DNA of 64,000 bases from Zygaena filipendulae (GCA_907165275.2 OU015658.1:1314501-1378500); one strand, 5' to 3'; shown: positions 1 to 11,533, counted from the first letter of the stretch. Numbers and translations are program-made. The notes: generated from the letters alone by a model not told the origin.

Positions 1-774
1 CGAGTTGTTTTTATAACCTCAAAATATTTGAAATTTCAGGCGCCATTTGTTTTCTCTCAACTCACATTGCGAATAAGACTGTTTGACATCCAATTATAAA
101 CTTTTTATGACTACGACACCTCCCCTTTGATCGTAAGAACTCCGATTGATTTCTTTTTCGATGAATCCGGTTTTTGGCGCAAACTTTGACACTTCATAAA
201 CAATACATAGCTGTCAGAGTGAAAATTAACCTGCTTTGGAGATGGTTGTTTGGTTGCGTGCGTCGCACGGCAAACGATGACGTCATTGTCAGTTTACTAC
301 AGCGTAATTAGAACAGTTGTTTGCATGAATCGCATGAATATAGCGCACACCGCACACGAGCATGAAAAGTGCAATTTGGACCGACCCATTGGAGTCCCTA
401 TAATTTTTATGGTACAGCCGGAAAAGGCGACACCGGAATGCGCTACACGAGATTGTACGGTACCGGAGTTGCGTTCCGAACGGTTCCGAAGTTCGAAGCA
501 CGTTCGAAGCGAACTAACTACAGACAGTAAAATGAAAGTGGCAAATAACACTCAGTGTTGAGTCCAAAAAGAAGAGAAAAAAAAAGCTACAGACAAAAGT
601 CACTGTCAGACGGTATGTTTTATTCGTCTGTGGTAGTGTGGTCAGTGGTCACAAATTATTTTGATGTCAAAAACGTATGGTAGAAATTCGGAACGTATAG
701 GGCATTTTCTAGTTTTTCTTTTTAATGTAGCTATTTCGCTTTTTAATTCATTATATACCAAAGAATACGTAATA
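1..774. other. BPNT2 upstream region
   Basis: No gene is recognised here. The stretch lies directly upstream of the BPNT2 start codon and should hold its promoter and 5' UTR. A palindromic TGACGTCA lies near 278-285. Short open frames on both strands in this stretch look like chance: they overlap, lack homology I recognise and have no splice context. Confidence 0.5.
278..285. promoter_or_regulatory. CRE-like TGACGTCA palindrome
   Basis: A perfect TGACGTCA, the consensus for CREB/ATF-type bZIP factors, sits about 490 bp upstream of the BPNT2 start codon. The same octamer also occurs inside a MITE family in this window, so its presence alone does not prove regulation. Confidence 0.25.
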
Positions 775-2970
775 ATGCAATTTGGCGGAACATTAAGAAT
801 AAACAAATTCGCATGTTTCACATTAGTTTTCATATTATTCCTAATAATTTATTGGCGTTCGGGAGCTAACACTTATCCGACTGCGACAACCGATCTAATA
901 AACTTGAGGGACTTGTTAAAGGCTGCTATACGCGCCGCTGAGCGTGGCGGGAGAAAAGTCGTCAATTTGAACAGCAAGGACTTGAATATCAAGAGTAAAG
1001 GCAAGACGAAAGAAGGCGCAAACGACCCAGTTACTGAGGCTGATTATGCATCACACTGTGCCATGTATTATGGTCTCAAGACTACTTTCCCTAAGTTAAC
1101 AGTGGTTTCTGAAGAAAGCACAAAAGGGGACAGCACATGTGAGCAACAGGAGCCCTTGGATGTGGACTCAGTGCCACCAGAGCACAGCATTATTGAGTAT
1201 ATGAACGACGAATTGGTGTATGTTAGAGATGTAACAGTGTGGATTGATCCATTAGATGCTACACAGGAGTATACAGGTAATGGGCATGTTCCACAGTACA
1301 ACAGTTATGATGGTTAGGCAGTTAACCCGTTAAAATGTTGGCCACATCTGCCTATCCAATGCCTAAATTAGCGCACTAATTTACGCGTTAACACGCAGGT
1401 GGAGCAGTAGCATAATAATTATCATAATTTTTCAGAGGGCTTGTATCAATATGTGACTACCATGGTGTGTGTGGCCATCAAAGGGATCCCACTTATTGGT
1501 GTGATTCACCACCCTTTCCCACCGGCGCGAACCTATTGGGGATGGTACACTAAGAAAACTTCAAGCAATATCGTCAGTTCACCTCATGTAAGTAATCCTC
1601 AGTTTGACCTGCTCCCTGTTCCCTCTCCCCCATACCGTAAGGGGGTTGAACTTCCAAAAAACCCCTTTTTTAGTTCTTGTCTACACTATAAAAGAGAGCC
1701 TGGTCTTTGCAAAATTTGAAGATTCTGCACCCAGGGATCTGAGCTGTATCAGACAAATGAGTCATGGTACTGCTTTATAGGTATAGAAAAAAAAAATGGT
1801 CTTTGGCATGAAACAATAATATTACCAGAACTCACGGGTTGTTAAAACTGAAACATATTTACTAAGGGCTTTTTCAAAAGGATTTTATTTCAAGCGGTTA
1901 GATAAGGCCAACCTTAGGATGAATTCCAAAATGGCACAAGATTTGTATGAACTCTCAGATGAATAATTACTAATCTGTTTGTTAATCTGTTGATTCAAAA
2001 TTTTGTATAGTACTTTATTATCTAATATTGCAACATGCAGTGGGGATACAAGCCAGGCTTGCCTAGCTGAAGTGCTTGCTGTCGAGAAATATTTTAATAA
2101 GTACACTTTATTGTCCACTTTAAATAGATAATATTTGATGTTTGCGATGATTCGCAATAAAACCTTGAACATTTATATTCCATTTTTTTAAACTATATGA
2201 CATTTATACATTGATCTTCTTTTTTATTAAGCTTTCAACATTTGTACGTTTCAATTCATATTTTTCTATTAAATTTATAAATCCTTTAAATAAGTGTTTT
2301 TTCTCACGACTATAAACCCAACATTTGATATTTTATAACTTCATAAAAATATTTGATATTCTGTGGTAAGTGTTTTGGCTAGGTAGGCTGGACTTTTTTG
2401 GCTCGTATGGGGGAACTTCCGCTGGCAATGTGTGCAGGTTGACTAGATATATGTACATAATGTATATCAAGTTTTATTCAAATCTGTTAAGTAGTTTACG
2501 CGTTATACATGCACAGATAAACCCAATACAGTTTTGTCTAACTGGATATATGTAGATTGAAGATTTTAAAAACTATTCCACCCGCATTTTTACAGAAAAA
2601 AGAAAGCAGAGACCACCCATCGGTGGTAGTATCAAGGTCCCACTCGGGCACAGTGAAGGATCTAGCGATGGAAGCGTTCGGCTCGAAGGTCACGGTGACG
2701 ACCGCCGCGGGTGCGGGCTACAAGGTCATGGGTGTGGTCAACGGCACCCACGACGTGTACCTCCATGCGACGGCAATAAAGAAGTGGGACCTTTGCGCTG
2801 GAGACGCGATAATAAAGAGCGTCGACGGCAACATGACGACGGCGCGAGGCAACAGGATCAACTACTCGCCCGACCGCGGCGTGCTGGTGGAGGAGGGTGT
2901 CCTGGTGACGCGGTACGACCACGAGTACTATTTGAACAGACTAGCTAAAGTATTACCACTGAAGCCCTAG
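775..2970 (+). CDS. BPNT2: Golgi 3'-phosphoadenosine 5'-phosphate phosphatase (inositol monophosphatase 3)
   Basis: Three exons: 775-1276, 1436-1587 and 2596-2970, joined by GT-AG introns of phase 1 and 0, giving 342 aa, near the human length of about 359. The family hydrolyses PAP, the by-product of sulfotransferases, to AMP in the Golgi lumen. The start is the ATG at 775, which begins a short cytoplasmic head followed by a hydrophobic signal-anchor at residues ~12-26 (type II topology). An in-frame ATG at 661 would bury the anchor and is less likely. The Li-sensitive phosphatase metal site is complete: D84-P-V-T-E-A-D90, the E113-E114 pair, WIDPLDATQEYTE at 156-168 (its last Glu is formed across the exon 1/2 junction) and WDLCAGDA at 282-289. 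Nothing looks broken. Intron 2 (1588-2595) contains an old dispersed repeat. Confidence 0.96.
2036..2450. repeat. Dispersed repeat in BPNT2 intron 2, related to 43655-43830
   Basis: Two blocks are shared with 43655-43830: one around CTAGCTGAAGTGCTTGCT and one around ATTCTGTGGTAAGTGTTTTG, followed by a block ending in GGCTCGTATGG. The blocks keep the same order in both places but the spacing differs, so this is an old interspersed element of unknown class. Confidence 0.5.
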
Positions 2971-3058
2971 TCTAAAAATTTTTAAGGCTCTTACTCTGGT
3001 GAAACTGTAGTGAAACTAACTACTTGCTACAAAAGATCATATCATCCGAAGATATTTA

Positions 3059-3285
3059 TCCTACTAATATTATAAACGCGAAAGTTTGTAAGAATGTATG
3101 GATGGATGGATGGATGGATGGATGTTTGTTTGTTACTCTTTCACGCAAAAACTACTGAATGGATTTAAATGAAACTTTACAGTATTATAGCTTATACATC
3201 AGATTAACACATAGGGTACTTTTTATCCCGGAATTCCCGCGGGAACACTGAAATTAACGCGGGCGAAACCGCGGGGCACAACTAG
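3059..3285 (+). mobile_element. Helitron-like non-autonomous element
   Basis: The copy has the Helitron terminal rules: it starts with TC after an A and ends with CTAG before a T. A 3' hairpin (CGCGG and CCGCG arms) lies about 10 nt before the end. It holds an ATGG tetranucleotide array near 3100-3123. It closely matches 49112-49330. Confidence 0.75.
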
Positions 3286-3583
3286 TTTAAAAATACATCG
3301 ATAGAATAGGGTAAATTGACTAGTTTATGATGATAATTTTACAGTGTTGTAACTTACAACAAAACCGCCGATCTGGATGGTTTTGGCTTGTTTTTCTAAG
3401 CTTTGTTATTCAAGTTAAATGCTGCAGAATTATCATAAAAAATTAGTATGCATATTTACCCTTATACATTATTTTCAAATGAAATATCTTCGACCAGCTG
3501 ACCCTGCAGTATTTCCTATTTCCCATCCGCGATAGTTTCGGAGTTCCCGCAAGAATTACAGGATAAACTATATTATATACCTA

Positions 3584-3860
3584 CTAGCTGTCCCGCGCGG
3601 GTTCACCCGCGATAATTTCGGAGTTCCCGCGGGAATTCCGGAAAAAAGCACTCTATTATGTCCTTCTTTTTAGTTTACGGTGATTAGCTGTTCCCCGCAT
3701 TAATTCCGGAGTTCCCGCGGGAATTCCGGGGTAAAAACTATCCTATCTTTTAAGTTGGGCCAAATTACAACATAGTGACCAAATTTCATCATGATCGATT
3801 CAGTAGTTTAGGAGTCCATCGCGGACAAACAACGTGACGCGTAATTTATATATATTTAGA
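3584..3860 (-). mobile_element. Helitron-like element, reverse orientation
   Basis: The left edge is CTAGCTGTCCCGCG, the reverse complement of the hairpin/CTAG 3' end of this repeat group. The GAGTTCCCGCGGGAATTCC core occurs twice inside. The far end, near TTTATATATATTTAGATT, resembles that of the copy at 34172-34405, so these two form a subfamily. Confidence 0.6.
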
Positions 3861-5526
3861 TTAAGATAAGATGAAGGATTGATGATTTTTTATAGTGAGT
3901 AAGGGCATTAAGCGATTGTTAAACTTACAGCGAAGGCGAACCGAACGCGTGGTGGAGGTTTTTATTTGTAACGTACTTACAATTAGGTTATTAGTCTAGT
4001 CACATGGAAAAAATTGAACCAGTAGAGGAACAAATCGCCTCGCAACGCATTCGCTGTCTGTTTGACAAGCGCTCTGGCGTTTATTTTACATTTTTTTTTG
4101 TAGATTTTGTTTCTGAAATAAACCTTCATTATGTGAGAGGGATCAGGCGGAGCACTGCTCGAGCAAATTTGAGGACTTTTTTAATGTCTTTGATTATATA
4201 ACTCTATTGCACTTACCATAAAGCTCATAATTGGTCTACTTCTATTTATTTTCCATCTAAATAACCTAACAGAAGTGTAATAACTTAATAAGTGCGATAA
4301 AATTGCAAAACTGGTCAAATATTTGTCATTAATATACCATTAATTTTGTCACCACATAGTGGTACCTTAAATTCGCTAACCACTAGTCTTTTTCGCTAAT
4401 CACCACGTTGCTTTCACCCAGGTGAAATTGAAACAACCATTTTGTTATGTGATTCTATTTGATCTTGGATTAGCCAATCAGTCTTTTTTTTCATATAAAA
4501 TCTGTGTGCTCCATGGTATAAGAGAGTAAGAGACTCTTGAAGGCTGCTTTAAATTTTGCCCAAAGAAGTTTCACTTCAATAAGTAATGCAATTAAGGCTG
4601 TTTTTACAGCGACGTTTTAAAAATCAAAACTGATAGAGCAGGTAGTTTTCCGCCTAGTTTGCGCTGATTAAGGAATTTTTTCATTAATTTATTTATATTA
4701 TTATTAATTTATTGAAATTTGTTTTGGGTGCCGAAAGCGTAACGGAAACCTAACGGCTATTTTTGACGGTTGTTTTTAAAATTTACCGACAGTTTTTTTA
4801 ATGATATTGTGCTATTTGATTTTGTGCCAAGATTTTAGAATGTTTTGTTTTTTTTTATACCTATCAATTAATGATATTGTGCTATTTGATTTTGTGCCAA
4901 GATTTTATTCTATTTTGTTTTAAAAAAAAATATCTTGTGTTACTATCGTTTATGAGTTACCTACCTACTTATGTGATTCTAGAACGTTAACAATTCCGAC
5001 TTTAAATTAAGTATTATATTCTAGTAAAAAAAATTATGCATCAGTTCAAAAAGGAACTAAGATGTTCAGTATTTTAAGACGGAGAGACGACAATCGTCAT
5101 AATATTAAGATGTAGTAGGTACCTACACGGCGGGGTTAGCTGTTATTTTTTTCTTCTAAAAAATCCTATAAAGACTATAATGAAACTATCAAATAAACCC
5201 TAATATCGAAATCGCGGACTAACTAGAATTTTGATTTTCAAATCGTCAACAGCCTTATTATACATATAAATGTACAAGTAGTACAAGACTATAGCCTTAA
5301 GTCCATGGTAATGATGAGTAGCGTCAATCAGGTATTGGATTAGCTAATGTAAATAAACTTTATGTAAGTTGTACCATACTGCATTAAAATATTGAAACTT
5401 AACAGTTTAATAAATTATAAATTTGGTTTGTTAAATATTTTTTTTCCTACATTTGCGTGTCCATTTCATTTAATACCCGCTGAGGTGTTAAGGTAAACAC
5501 GCCTCTGCGAACAGCAATTCATGTTT
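3861..5526. other. Gene-free AT-rich stretch
   Basis: No gene is supported. The open frame at 4004-4201 has no recognisable domain. The stretch includes a local duplication at about 4798-4920 and a fragment of the 330-bp TGACGTCA MITE family near 5200-5262. Confidence 0.5.
4798..4920. repeat. Local direct duplication, ~69-bp period
   Basis: A segment starting TTAATGATATTGTGCTATTT and running to AAGATTTTA occurs at about 4798-4840 and again at about 4867-4909, almost unchanged. The two copies are separated by a T-rich spacer. Confidence 0.75.
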
Positions 5527-5761
5527 GGACATAGATAAGCAATAGTGTGTTAACCCACACGGGAGAAATTTTGAGTAAATTAAAGTTTTAAAATTATAAC
5601 GCCATTTAATTTCTACATTTTTATGTTCAATATTTAGTTACATATTTGAACAATGTAATAAGCTAAACACATAATTAAAAGAAGTTCTCTAACTCTCAAT
5701 AAATTGTTCTGAATCAATAACTTTGTTTTGTGGGTTAACATGTTATTGCTTATCTGCGTCC
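5527..5761 (+). mobile_element. MITE B copy 1 (235 bp, TIRs, 4-bp TSD GTTT)
   Basis: Terminal inverted repeats of about 32 bp begin GGACATAGATAAGCAATA on the left and GGACGCAGATAAGCAATA on the reverse-complemented right. GTTT flanks both sides. Further copies lie at 40000-40244 and 44253-44487, with a truncated one at 47100-47205. It encodes nothing. Confidence 0.85.
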
Positions 5762-5784
5762 GTTTAATTTTTATATATGTAAGA

Positions 5785-6180
5785 CTAGCCGTGCCCTGCG
5801 GTTTTACCTGCGTGAGTTTCGAAATTCCCGCAGGAACTCCAAAGTAGCCTAATTTACTTCTTAAACCTTCCCTGAACTTCCCACAAATATTTCAAAATTA
5901 AAATTAGCCAAATCGATCCAGCTCTTTAGCGAACAGCAATTAATTTTTACGTATAAAAATATCGGCATTGGGCAAACCTAGTGCTGTTAACAGGCGACGA
6001 TTTTATTTAGGTCCGCAAAAATTTCGGATCCCGCGGGAATTCCGGAATAAAAAGTACCCTATGTTCTCTGTATCCCTGACAACGTGTATGCAAAATTTCA
6101 TGATGATCGGTTGAGCCGTTAGGCGTGAAAATGTAACAGACAAACAGAGTTACTTTCCGCATTTATAATATTAGTAGGGA
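5785..6180 (-). mobile_element. Helitron-like composite
   Basis: It begins CTAGCCGTGCCCTGCGG and ends in the reverse complement of TCCCTACTAATATTATAA, the 5' end of this repeat group, before a T. It carries two copies of the internal core, so it is two fused or nested elements or one rearranged element. Confidence 0.6.
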
Positions 6181-7017
6181 TATGGAAGAAAGTATTAAAA
6201 TATTAATAATACGCTGAACATATTGTGTACTATATATTTTTATTTCAATAAATTAAGCAGGTTTCTTTTTATTATATTTTTTCGTAATAGGCAAAAAGTA
6301 GGTACACAAATAATAATTACTGACACATACACATATTATTATCAAATTGTATATTTATTATAAATTAATAATAATAATCTATGTGTTACCAATAATTTCA
6401 TTGTTATTCAACCATTTTAACAATAAACTTTATTTAAATACGGGAATGTGTCGCTATGCTAGTGTGAGGAACCTTGCAGTTGTGTACATCTTCGGACGTC
6501 GTATGGTTGCACTACACAATAATATGTTCAAAGACAAAATCAAATCAAATTGTATTTAAAAAAAAAAAAAAATTATAATTGTTGATCAATTTCTGGGATG
6601 GACTCCGAGATTGCTACAGTAAACTGATACAAAGGATTTAGACCCCTTTTAGACAGCTTTCCTTCACTACATAATTATAGTTTTCGAAAGTAAAACAAAG
6701 TTCTCCTTTCTCTGACCTTTCCTTGGTTGGCATTGAAGGTAGCTGAACACAAATTTTGAACTATATTACTATTATTACAATTCAACAGCAGCTGTCAAAA
6801 CATCGAGTTATATTCAAAGCAGAATAAACACAGTTGCCCTTGATAGTGGCTGCCATTTTGTCTCTACGTACAGCGCGAGCGCCATCACCAACATCACTAC
6901 CATAGTGCAAATATGCGATTTTTTTATTGCTCAAATTTTATCATATTGTATTTTTATAATTAGGTATAGCTTGTCTAATCTAAAATGACATCGGGTATAC
7001 GCACACATATAAATCTG
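6181..7017. other. Gene-free AT-rich stretch
   Basis: I see no gene or clear repeat. The open frame at 6347-6559 is low-complexity and has no recognisable domain. Confidence 0.5.
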
Positions 7018-7247
7018 GGCCCTTATTCACTATGACCATAACACGCCGCGGTAAGATAAGACGCCGCAAAAACTGTCTTTCCTTTGTAATCAAAGAAGTT
7101 TTACTACAGTAAAATACATTCACAACGTTTCTTATGGCATAAAGAATAGTAATTTCTAATATCTTGGCATCTGAAACGTTGGGAAATGCGTTTTTGGGAC
7201 GCGCGTTATGGGCAAGGAATGTTGTTGGTCATAGTGAATAAGTGCCC
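7018..7247. mobile_element. TIR MITE (GGGCACTTATTCACTATGACC family)
   Basis: The left end reads GGCCCTTATTCACTATGACC and the reverse-complemented right end GGGCACTTATTCACTATGACC. A shorter relative lies at 10788-10945, and single ends appear near 30690-30730 and 33624-33650. Confidence 0.65.
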
Positions 7248-7439
7248 TGGTCTGTCTATTCATGACAAGTGCGCAACACTGTCGCCGCACTCACACTATT
7301 ACAGAGATATTATCAATACACGATCTCGCACATCTAAAACTGCTAATTAAGTAGTGGGGCGCGGCATTTTTGTTTAGACAAGCTATACCATAAAAAGTAC
7401 AGAGGTGGCGATTGTACAGGTCAATGTCTAAACCTAAAA

Positions 7440-7500
7440 AGTAACATACGCGTCGAATTGAGAACCTCCTCCTTTTTGGGAAGTCGGTTAAAAATCTGGA
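7440..7500 (-). repeat. LINE-tail-like CTCCTCCTTTTTGG motif
   Basis: The motif AACCTCCTCCTTTTT followed by GGAAGTCGGTTAAA recurs at 25135-25166, and in the other orientation at 13955-13985. A diverged copy lies near 56520-56548. It looks like the 3' end of a common lepidopteran retroelement; the class assignment is from memory. Confidence 0.45.
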
Positions 7501-7658
7501 CCAAGTCAATTCTAACTTTGAATATAAATTAATGTTTCATAATTAAATATGACTGTGCAACATTTTACAAATGGCGACAACGTAAATGAATCTCTAAATT
7601 GCTTTCTCGTTTTGCTGTTTTGCATTTTCGATGTTGCACTACAGACAATTTGTTAATA

Positions 7659-7960
7659 TCTATACTAATATTATAAAGCTGAAGAGTTTGTTTGTTTGCT
7701 TGAACGCGCTAATCTCAGGAACTACTGGTCTGATTTGAAAATTTCTTTTAGTTTTAGATAGCCCATTTATCGAGGAAGGCTATAGGCTATAATATCATCA
7801 CGCTAAGACCAAAAAATGTTGCTAAAACGGTAAAAATTATTCCTTTTGAGAGCTTTCACTGCGTACGCTGCATTAACGGTTAGCTGTGGAATATACATAT
7901 TTTAGTTTTAGTTAGTTTTTTCCTCAAATCAACACAGACAAAACCACGGGGCACAGCTAG
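7659..7960 (+). mobile_element. Lep1-type Helitron (MINE-1-like)
   Basis: A full-length 302-bp copy is bounded by A|TC and CTAG|T. The internal sequence, including GCTGAAGAGTTTGTTTGTTT and the GCGCTAATCTCAGGAACTAC block, is what I recognise as the lepidopteran Lep1 family of non-autonomous Helitrons. It encodes no protein. Confidence 0.8.
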
Positions 7961-8577
7961 TCCTTTATGAATGTACATAAATTTAAGACAAGCTAAACCA
8001 TTAACACACTGAAGACTCAAGAAATAGAAATCTTAATTCTCTGTAACAATATTTTCTATACTCTTTTTTAATTAAGTTTACTTATGAGCAATGAAATTGC
8101 CTTCATTAGTTAACACACTGGCGTTATATGTCTATTATATCTCAATAGACGGGTTAGACGCATAATACACTACGCAAGATGGCGCAGAATATGCACTTTA
8201 CGCATAATGTGCATTTCACAATAAGTGCACTTCGCAATACGGGCAGTTCTCAAACGATTGAAATTCGCAAGTTTTTATTTACATATATTACAATAATAAT
8301 AATCGCAAGTTTTTATATTTATTATAACTTCACTTCATTTTTTTGCATTAAAAAAATGCAGGGCATACCTACTTATTCTTGACCAGACATGGCAATGTCC
8401 AACTATGTAAAAATAAGCCTCAGAAATACTAAGTTCTAAGATTGAGAAGTCAATTTTGAGTAAATAAAGTACGTTAGCGATAAAAAAAATTCTAAAACTT
8501 TATTGCAACAGTCATAATCCGATGTCACTGCTTTTACTCTTTTGAATTCTTATCTATACCTTTAAAGAGTGTTTATT

Positions 8578-8700
8578 TCTTGACGACCAGTAAGTAGGTC
8601 GTCATGCCTACCCGCTAATCGAGAGGTTCTGGGTTTGTACCCCGGTAGAAGTGGACTTTGTGTGATGAACACTGGGGTTCCATTTTCCAGTCTGGGCGTG
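8578..8700 (+). repeat. SINE with tRNA-like head
   Basis: The sequence contains a box-B-like GGGTTTGTACCCC at about 8631-8643, preceded by a short tRNA-like arm. It is followed by a non-tRNA body. No fold good enough for a functional tRNA is apparent. Confidence 0.45.
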
Positions 8701-8715
8701 TTTATATATCTAAAA

Positions 8716-9127
8716 CAGAGATTCTCAAACTAAACTTATTTCTTTTACCGCCCCCTTTGAAAATAAATTATTTCTCAGCGCCCCTAACTCTCGTTAACTC
8801 AATTTAGTTATAGTGTGCAATATTAGTCAGTTCTGGTGTTTAAGCTGACATTCTAATCTAGACATTTTTACCAGTGATAGCAATCAAACCACAACTTTAT
8901 AATATTAAGAATTTATCGTAATCAAATTAAAAGAAACAATATAGATAGGTAATAAATATAAACTAATTATTCGATATTGAGTAATATAAAGTACCTAAAT
9001 GAAGTCACAAATCAACCATCGCCCCTAAACCACGTTAATGCCCCCCATTTTTATCTGGGCCCCATAACGCCCCCTGTAGGTCTCCAACGCCCACAGGGGG
9101 CGTTATCGTCCACTTTGAGAAAGACTG
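8716..9127. mobile_element. hAT-type MITE (412 bp)
   Basis: The ends are CAGAGATTCTCAAACT on the left and, reverse-complemented, CAGTCTTTCTCAAAG on the right, the CAG..TTCTCAAAC pattern typical of hAT TIRs. The flanks are ATCTAAAA and GTCTAAAA, an 8-bp target duplication with one change. An open frame at 8977-9300 runs across the right end and is not a gene. Confidence 0.8.
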
Positions 9128-9159
9128 GTCTAAAATATAATATATATGTAATTATGTGT

Positions 9160-9250
9160 AATATATACCACGTGTTGCTTGGTTTCCACGACACAAGCTT
9201 ACAGCTTAGTGTGGGATCAAGTAGATCTGTGTGTTGTGAAGTGGATTTTT
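9160..9250 (+). repeat. Dispersed repeat, inverse copy at 47440-47530
   Basis: The blocks GCTTGGTTTCCACGACACAA and GATCAAGTAGATCTGTGTGT recur as reverse complement at 47440-47530 in the same relative order, with minor gaps. The class is unknown. Confidence 0.6.
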
Positions 9251-9503
9251 GTTATTATTTGAGAAGCGAACTTATTGCGAAATACACATTTCACGCGTGA
9301 CCCACATACAATGTAGCACGGCTGTACGCGACGGTACTAGTACAAACACCACAGACATTTTAAAATCCTATCCTATCGAATTTAATTGACTATTCCATCC
9401 CAGATTACAATTACTATCACATATAACAATATATCCACACCGTTCTAGTTAATATTGCGTATATATTTTGTAATGATACAGACAAGATAATTTGGGTTTG
9501 AAT

Positions 9504-9829
9504 GAGCATGTTGACTAAATTTTTTTTAGCCCGTCTTGTAGATAAAAAACTATATTGGACACGCATTTTTTTTACGTAATCAAAAAATAACGGCGATACA
9601 TTGATTTGAAATTTCGCGTGACGTCACTAACCGGTGCAGGTTGTATGGCGGCTCTTAGCGATTAGTGACGTCACGAGCCCCCACCCTAAACTTTAATGCA
9701 CTTTATCTCTGTATACTTGCATTTATTTGAAAAAGCAAAAAATACGTGTCTATTGTTTTTTTATTTTCTAACTGACGGACTAATTAGAATTTCGATTTTC
9801 AAAACTCGTCAACATCCCTATTATTAATA
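9504..9829 (-). mobile_element. MITE A copy, diverged
   Basis: This is a diverged copy of the ~330-bp family at 10167-10495 in the opposite orientation. It shares TATTGGACACG near one end and CTAACTGACGGACTAATTAG near the other. The centre contains two TGACGTCA octamers in palindromic arrangement around a GC-richer core. Confidence 0.65.
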
Positions 9830-10166
9830 ATAATTTATTAATTTAAAACACAACAACATTTTACCATAGGTAGGTACTGAAATCATATTTAAAAAAAAAA
9901 CAACGAGGCGTGTCATTTTCAAGATGTTATTTTTTAACATTAAAAAATGAACTAAATAATCACACTTTTTCACAGGAATATTGTTAACTTGCAATTAATT
10001 GAAAGTTAAACATATAATCATAATACTATATTTTTTTTACTATTATACAAAACAAAAAATTAAATTAAAATTATTTTCGTTTTTCAGCTATCGGAGAATT
10101 TGTTTAAAAAAACACCTATACCACTAAAAGCAATGAAGTCAAAATAAATAATGCAAAACATGAAGC

Positions 10167-10495
10167 AATAGGCTAGTTTCCTGGGTAAAAAAAATCAAAA
10201 TTCTATTTAGTCCGTCAGTTAGATAATAAAAAAATAAAAGACACTTATTTTTTGCTTTTTTAAAATAATGGAAATATGCATAGATAAAGCGCATTAAAGT
10301 TTAGGGTGGGGGACTCGTGATGTCACAGCTCGCTATAACGTGCGAACAAACTGTAGCGAGGCGTGACGTCATGTGAAATTTCGACTTGATATATCTCCGT
10401 TATTTTTTGGTTACATAAAAAAATAAAAAATACGTGTCCAATATTTTTAATCTACAAAACGGACTAAAAAAGAAAATTTAGGAAACTAGCCTATT
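10167..10495 (+). mobile_element. MITE A copy (329 bp, AATAGGCTAGTTTCC TIRs)
   Basis: The terminal inverted repeats AATAGGCTAGTTTCC and GGAAACTAGCCTATT are perfect over 15 bp. The copy is nearly identical to 29592-29923 inside a CASD1 intron, including the central GGCGTGACGTCATGTG, so it moved recently. No coding capacity is seen. Confidence 0.85.
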
Positions 10496-10787
10496 AACGT
10501 ATGTTATTAATTTAGAAAAATGGTCTTTCACCGCATTACATGTAAACGTTTCCACCGGCGAAATATTAAAACGTATTTAGACAAAAAAAAAAACTAAGTT
10601 ATAAAATAAAAGCAAAATAGTTTTACCAATCAAATTTGTAATAGCACAGCCAAAAAATGACTGATATTTAAAAAAATATTATCCTTCAAGCTGTAACAAT
10701 TTGATTTCATAACCTATCCAACTTCGTACAACATTATTTTCAGCTAATAATTATCACTGCACATCTATTTAATCAAACTCAATTATA

Positions 10788-10945
10788 TCCCTGATTCACT
10801 ATGACCATAACACGTCGTAACTTTACCGCGATAGGCGTTGTTTTAAGGCATATCTACAGAATAATCATTTTGTCATTTAGACTAATCTAGAGAGTTTGGT
10901 GTTGTGTGCCTATATGCAAGGAATGTTAGTGGTCATAGTGAATTA
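10788..10945. mobile_element. Short relative of the 7018-7247 MITE
   Basis: The left end CTGATTCACTATGACCATAA is mirrored by GGTCATAGTGAAT on the right. The interior is shorter than, and diverged from, the copy at 7018. Confidence 0.55.
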
Positions 10946-11280
10946 ACTATTGCAGTTTTCATTATTATTTATATAAGAATGCTATTTCACCACACACCAG
11001 ATAATTAATCCTTGTCTTTATTTTAACTTTTTCAATCTGAAATACTAATTGCACATCAAAATATGCACACCAAATTGACCGGTGCCGCGGCACGCTCGTT
11101 GCGCTCGCTCGGCTCGCGCTTTGCGGTTGCTGTTCAAGCCTAACCTAAACTAGAAGAGCTCACAAATCAGAATTGGGACTAATTTCAGCGAAGTCAGATA
11201 TTTGATACGCGTAAAAATGTGCTTTATTTAGCGTGCATATAATTTTTTGTATTGATGTGCAGTTAAATATTTGCCTTTTA

Positions 11281-11533
11281 TATATGTCGTGGCCATATCT
11301 AAGAATAGGCCAATTCATGAAATGGCCGGCCACATCATGAACTGACTAGAGCATCATTCTAGGTTAAGTCTGTAATGCTGACCAAGCCGCGCGAGCCGAG
11401 CGAGCGTAGCGAGCGTACCGCGGCAGCGATGTGCCAAATTTATCTAAATGGTCGATTATTATCATAGCTATCACCATATTTTGCTTTCATAGTTCATGAC
11501 ACGACCAATTATTTGATGTGGCCACGACATATA
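11281..11533. mobile_element. TIR element with CG-rich core
   Basis: The ends ATATGTCGTGGCCATATC and GATGTGGCCACGACATAT form inverted repeats, with a second mirrored block (TTCATGA/TCATGAA) inside. The centre is CG-rich (GAGCGAGCGTAGCGAGCG) and related to cores at 11085-11140 and 56235-56305. The TA-rich flanks hide the exact target duplication. Confidence 0.6.

Noticed and set aside
250..561. Open frame of 103 codons upstream of BPNT2
   Set aside because: Overlapping frames on both strands are equally long, there is no recognisable domain, and it sits where the BPNT2 promoter or 5' UTR is expected.
661..774. Upstream in-frame ATG extending BPNT2 by 38 residues
   Set aside because: It would place a second hydrophobic stretch before the signal-anchor. 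The ATG at 775 fits the family length and topology.
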